Below, piece by piece: positions 59,920 to 64,000 of a DNA stretch of 64,000 nt. The stretch comes from Cadophora sp. MPI-SDFR-AT-0126 (Eukaryota; Ascomycota; Leotiomycetes; Helotiales; Ploettnerulaceae), in NCBI GenBank assembly GCA_020747065.1, contig JAGMVK010000024.1, positions 372,001 through 436,000 of the forward strand, in the 5' to 3' direction. Made by a program: the position numbers and the translations under genes. Positions within the stretch are counted from its first letter, which is position 1. Each line of letters opens with the position of its first letter. Under the pieces are notes generated by a model. It was not told where the DNA came from and searched no databases. It saw only the letters and a program-made list of their open reading frames with translations.

Positions 59920-61215
59920 TAAACTAAATCTAAGAGAAGACTACTACTAGTATTATTAAAATAATTAAGAAAGTTCTCTGTAATCTTAAGTATAAGAGAA
60001 AAGAGAAGGATACTAGTAAACTACTAATAAGATTTTATATAAAGAAATACTCTAGTAGTATTAAAAAGGATAAAAAGATTTTAAATATTTTAGAATAAAA
60101 GAAGAATAAGTTCCATTTTAAATTAGCTTTATTATTAATTCTTTATAATTATACCTTTAGTTAAACTTCTTATATAAGAGTAATCCTTTATAGTAAAACT
60201 AATAAGATATTTTAATTAAGGTATAATTATAAGATTGTAATATTAGTGCTTTAAATTAAAAAAGTATTTAAATAATTTAAATTAAATCTATTTTACTATT
60301 TTACTAATTAGTTTATTATTTTTGAGTAATTATAACTGTTTTTTTTATTTTCCTATACAATTATTTATTTAAATAAATTTTAGAGTAATCTTAGAATAAA
60401 AGAATTAAATTAATAAAAAATTTTAATTTATAAAGTAATCTTATTAAATTAGATATATTATACTATATAGTATTAGAGTTATAGCTTACTTAATTAACTT
60501 AAGACTTTAAGATATTGCAATATAATTAAGATATAAGAATATCTTGTACTTTCTATTCTTCTTAACTCGTAATTACCTTAGGGGAGTTTTAGGACTATTC
60601 CTAATTAGGTAAGGGATTATTTAAATCTCGAAATAATAATTCAAAAGTAAATATATTATGAATATTTAATCTTATAAGTAATTAAAATTAGTAAGAGTTC
60701 TTTACTTAATATAAAACTTTAAATAATTCTTTTTATTAATTATTAAGCATATCGCTTAATTAATAATTCTTAAAGTTCTTAGTAAATAAGTATATTTTAT
60801 TACTTACTTAGAAATTAATAAGTTTATAGTACTAGTTTATAGTCTTTATTATATAATCCTATATAGCTTATATATTTGATTTAGCTAGCTTCTACGCCTT
60901 CTTTATATATTCTACTATTACTTTAGTATTAGAGTAATTAAGTCTTTTAAAAAGAGTAATAGCTTTAGGAGAGTTCTAATCTTAATTATTCCTTAGATCT
61001 AATCTAAATTTAAGCTAGTATAGTACTATACTAATAGAGGTATTAAAAAAATTATTTAAACTTGATTTATTAATAAAATTAGTTTACTTTAATTATTTTA
61101 ATAAAAGTTAATAAATAATTATAGCCTTTAATTAATATACTTATTTATAATCTTTATTTAATTATTAATCTTCTTGTAATACACTATAAAGAGCTTGACT
61201 TTAATACTAATAATT

Positions 61216-62327
61216 TAGTAAAACTCTTTCCAAAATTAGTACTAAACTATATTGTAATTAATCGAGATATATAATAGATTAATTAGAAGTAATAGTTTTG
61301 CTTACTTAAGAATACCTAGTAAGTAATCTAAGTTAGATTAAGACTTTTAAAAATCCACTAGATATAAGTGTAATATTAAAAATAAATAAGATATTACTTA
61401 CTAGTATAATGGATCACACTAGCGCAATCGCAAGATTTCTTTGATAAGTTCGAATAATATAAAAAGAAAATAAGAATATTTGTGATATAAATATATATAA
61501 ATAGAATTTTAATAATAATTCGCTACTTCTTATATCTTCTTAGATTATTTTATATAGTAAAAGATTTCTTACAAAATCAATTACTAGAAATTTAATATTA
61601 TAGATAATTAGATAAATATACTAAAATAGAATTAAGTAATTATATAAATAAATTTGAGTTTATATATACTAAGAAAATTATAAGACTTAAACTCTTTTTA
61701 TTTTTTTCGTTCTTAAGATTATCTTATTTTTAAAATTATTGAAAAGCAACTAATAAGTAATAAGTATATTTAGTTTTTTTATATATATTTACTTTTCGTA
61801 GCCAAGAATTGTCTATTATTAGTTCTAATACCCACTCCTTCTACAACTTATAGCAAATTAGCGAATAATACATAATAATACTTATAATTTAATAATAATA
61901 ATTAATTATAGTTATTCAATTATTATAATACTCTATTATCTATCAGTCGTATTATAGTACAGAAGTACTTCATTTATTACAAATATAGATATAATAATAA
62001 TTGATACAATAGAATAGCTCGATACGCGAAAGGATTAGTAATCTTATAATAGGTGTATTCAAGAGTATATACTAATACAGAACTAGACTTTATTAGTACT
62101 CTAAAATTAAAGCATATAATTAATTTCAAATATTCTATTATTAATTCTTAATAAACTTACTTAAAGAGTATTAGTACTTGAGTAAGAAAGTGTAAAATAA
62201 GATTATTTAATTTAACTTAATTATTAAATTCTTAAGATCTTATAAGAGTTATATAATATTCAAATAATTCAAGTGATATATATTTCTATACTTAGTAATA
62301 TTATTAATTTAATATCTATTTTATTTC
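61216..62327. other. AT-rich sequence, nothing identified
   Basis: About 1.1 kb of stop-filled AT-rich DNA that does not align with the parts of copies A or B inspected. It was the target of the solo LTR insertion. Confidence 0.4.
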
Positions 62328-62549
62328 TGTAACATTAAAGTGACGGAAGTACTAGAAATAGGAGTACTCAGGTTTAGCCGGAATATTACCGAACGGAAGC
62401 CTAACCAGATTCGTATATATATAGAACTACTCCCCCTCTAAGAGCTCCTTACCTTCTTATTTCCTTTATACTAGACCTATAATATTACTATTTACCTACT
62501 CTCTTACTCTTATACTTAATATTACACTTAGTAATATTACGTCGTTATA
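62328..62549 (+). repeat. solo LTR of the chromovirus family (222 bp)
   Basis: Starts TGTAACATTAAAGTGACGG and ends ATTACGTCGTTATA. It is flanked on both sides by ATTTC (62323-62327 and 62550-62554). Neither flank matches internal element sequence, so it is what remains after LTR-LTR recombination. Confidence 0.88.
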
Positions 62550-62860
62550 ATTTCGTCATTAAATTAAATTTAATACTTTACTTTTGTAAAGTATCTATTC
62601 TTTACTTTTATAATATTAGTTCTAAAATTAGTTGCTAATATAAATACCAAAGAACTAACGAGAACGAGCGATTTCACTAATATACTAGATATTAATAATA
62701 ATCTTTTAAAAGGGTTTAATTAAATTTCTACTAGACTTTTTAAGTCTTTGAAAGTTAGCGCTTTTACCTTATTATATCGAGTTATTTATATAATCCTTAG
62801 TAGATTAAGAAGTCTTAAAGATCGTGAGTCTTTCCTGTCACGACAAGGTGTTTCTTATTT
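62550..62860. other. AT-rich border
   Basis: Low-complexity AT-rich sequence that turns into normal composition near 62850-62880. No gene. Confidence 0.45.
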
Positions 62861-64000
62861 AAAGTCAGTAACTTTCAAATGCAGATATGTAGTAAGTGAT
62901 TGACTAACTAGAGTGAACAAGTTACCGGCGTTGTCGCCGATCTTGAGCCTCGGAATCTCCCGTTCTAGAACTTCCAGATACGGATTGAACGCTTCTTGCA
63001 CTTCATTCCTAAAGACTGCTGGTAAATAACGTACGTCGAAATGTTTCCAAATGGACCGAAGGAAGGAGGTTCTTACTCTAGAAGGTAAATTCGGTCTTGA
63101 AGCAACGGATGGGTAACGCGAAATTCAAAGCGAAAGTCCTTATTCATGATCTTGTCCAACACATGACATACATCATTCCATCCCGCACTTTTCGTGATGA
63201 TATTCAGCTCCCGATATCGAAGATTGGCATCGCTGATATATGGAGTCATCCGTGCATCCAAAGCCTTTCGCAACCTCTCATATATCGGCTGTGTTGGAAG
63301 CTGTATGGAGAAGTCCGTCATCTTGACACCGATTCCACCTTGAACCGTGTTGCGACTATAAGGTAAGGCGCAGACGTCTGCCGTGGATCCTCCGAGATCA
63401 ACGACTGTCAGCAGCTCTTGAACGGTGATCCACTTCACGTCGTCTTCATCGTCCTCCACGGCCTCGGCTATCTCGGGCGAGAAAAAGGAACATACCCCTT
63501 CACTGTGTACTGCCTCGGCACTAACTTTCCAGTGCCTCTCTATTGTCATCTGCTTAGCGGCGTCCATGATTGTCCTGCAAAGGGCAAGAGCGAGTTTCTT
63601 GTCCCAAGATGCCGGAGTTGTGAAGTAGATCAAGGCTTCGAACTGCTGGCCGTACAAAAGCTGCTGGTTCCCCAATTTCTCCTCGATTTTGCGGAAGGTG
63701 TGATCGAGGTGGTACCCGAGGAGGGCTTTGTAGTCCCTGTAGTCGATGTTGTCTTGATTCCATTCTGATGGTTCCGAAGACACGATGTCAAAAAATCGTT
63801 GTTTGAAGAATTCCTTGACAGCATCAAAGGCAATCTCGGAGGGAGGATAGCCATATGCGACTGCCTCTCCGGTCGATGTGTTGCAAAAGATCTTGGCCGG
63901 CAGTTTCTGGTCTTCTAGATGTTGAGCACCAGGCCATTCCTCGACTGCAGTGAGAGCAGACGTAGAAGGGAACGCCGCAAGGTCACTGTTAAGTAGTATG
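62860..64000 (-). pseudogene. Hsp70-like (actin-ATPase fold) gene, partial, frameshifted and 3'-truncated
   Basis: The coding frame enters from the right edge and runs on the minus strand: EEWPGAQHLEDQKLPAKI, ALLGYHLDHTFRKIEEK, FEALIYFTTPASWD, WKVSAEAVHSEGV, and VVDLGGSTADVCAL, the phosphate-binding DxGGxT motif of Hsp70/actin ATPases. Large fungal families of divergent Hsp70-like proteins have this look. The frame stops at 63073 after RIYLLE, but sequence in the next frame continues coding-like (FLRSIWKHFDVRYLP, then NEVQEAFNPYLEVLEREI) to about 62935, then meets the AT-rich border. A one-base shift at about 63073 is the simplest reading; no splice pair fixed the phase. The C-terminal half expected for the family is absent. 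Confidence 0.65.

Larger units (their letters stand above)
50973..61215 (-). mobile_element. truncated Ty3/Gypsy chromovirus (copy D) interrupted by a Copia element
   Basis: 51197-52305 and 59925-61215 together match 5464 to about 7915 of copy A in order, so they are two halves of one 3' region (LTR, chromodomain and integrase end). The join is exact once the Copia element and one TAAAC are removed. The match ends abruptly near 61215, so the 5' two thirds of the element are missing. All frames are destroyed. Confidence 0.85.

Noticed and set aside
1..64000. CRISPR arrays, rRNA genes or telomeric repeats
   Set aside because: No regularly spaced short repeats, no conserved rRNA segments and no TTAGGG arrays were noticed. 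AT-rich simple stretches explain the repetitive look of the blocks.

Overview
The window looks like a filamentous ascomycete (Pezizomycotina) nuclear genome with a two-speed layout. Introns are 43-90 bp with GT..AG ends, two regulators carry Zn2Cys6 clusters, and long AT-rich blocks hold repeats whose copies differ almost only by C/T and G/A transitions, which is the signature of repeat-induced point mutation (RIP). The class (Leotiomycetes-like) is a guess. I see no rRNA, no convincing tRNA and no CRISPR.

Layout. 1-13.85 kb is an AT-rich repeat block. It holds the 3' end of a Ty3/Gypsy chromovirus running off the left edge, a 621-bp TRIM-like element, and a complete 7.76-kb copy of the chromovirus with 222-bp LTRs and a 5-bp target duplication. 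That copy splits a relic gene resembling DUF3435/FluG-type (tyrosine-recombinase-like) proteins. 14.19-18.45 kb is an intact Ulp/SENP-like SUMO protease. 20.2-32.1 kb mixes one intact gene, a trypsin-fold protein, with gene debris: an AIM9-like phosphotransferase pseudogene, a small frameshifted frame, and several eroded fragments. 32.13-33.86 kb is a Zn2Cys6 regulator. 35.7-36.9 kb is a small AT-rich island containing the 5' end of another chromovirus.

37.3-50.3 kb is the best-preserved block: a short-chain dehydrogenase (-), dihydroxyacetone-type kinase (+), Zn2Cys6 regulator (+), Baeyer-Villiger-type flavin monooxygenase (-) and sugar transporter (+). They form two divergent promoter pairs with the regulator between them. 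I read this as a candidate catabolic cluster: uptake, alcohol/ketone chemistry, then phosphorylation of a small ketose such as dihydroxyacetone or erythrulose. The pathway is inference. The last intron of the transporter contains an entire, inactivated Fot1/pogo-type DNA transposon.

50.97-62.85 kb is a second AT-rich block: a truncated chromovirus interrupted by a complete Ty1/Copia element with a TAAAC target duplication, then unidentified AT-rich sequence and a solo LTR with an ATTTC duplication. From 62.86 kb to the right edge lies the 3' part of an Hsp70-like gene on the minus strand, frameshifted and cut off at the AT-rich border.

The most useful results are the nested-insertion history, the transposon inside an intron, three protein models that need splicing to make sense (monooxygenase and both regulators), and the candidate polyol/ketose cluster. 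I did not find evidence for a new defence system or a Starship with definable ends.
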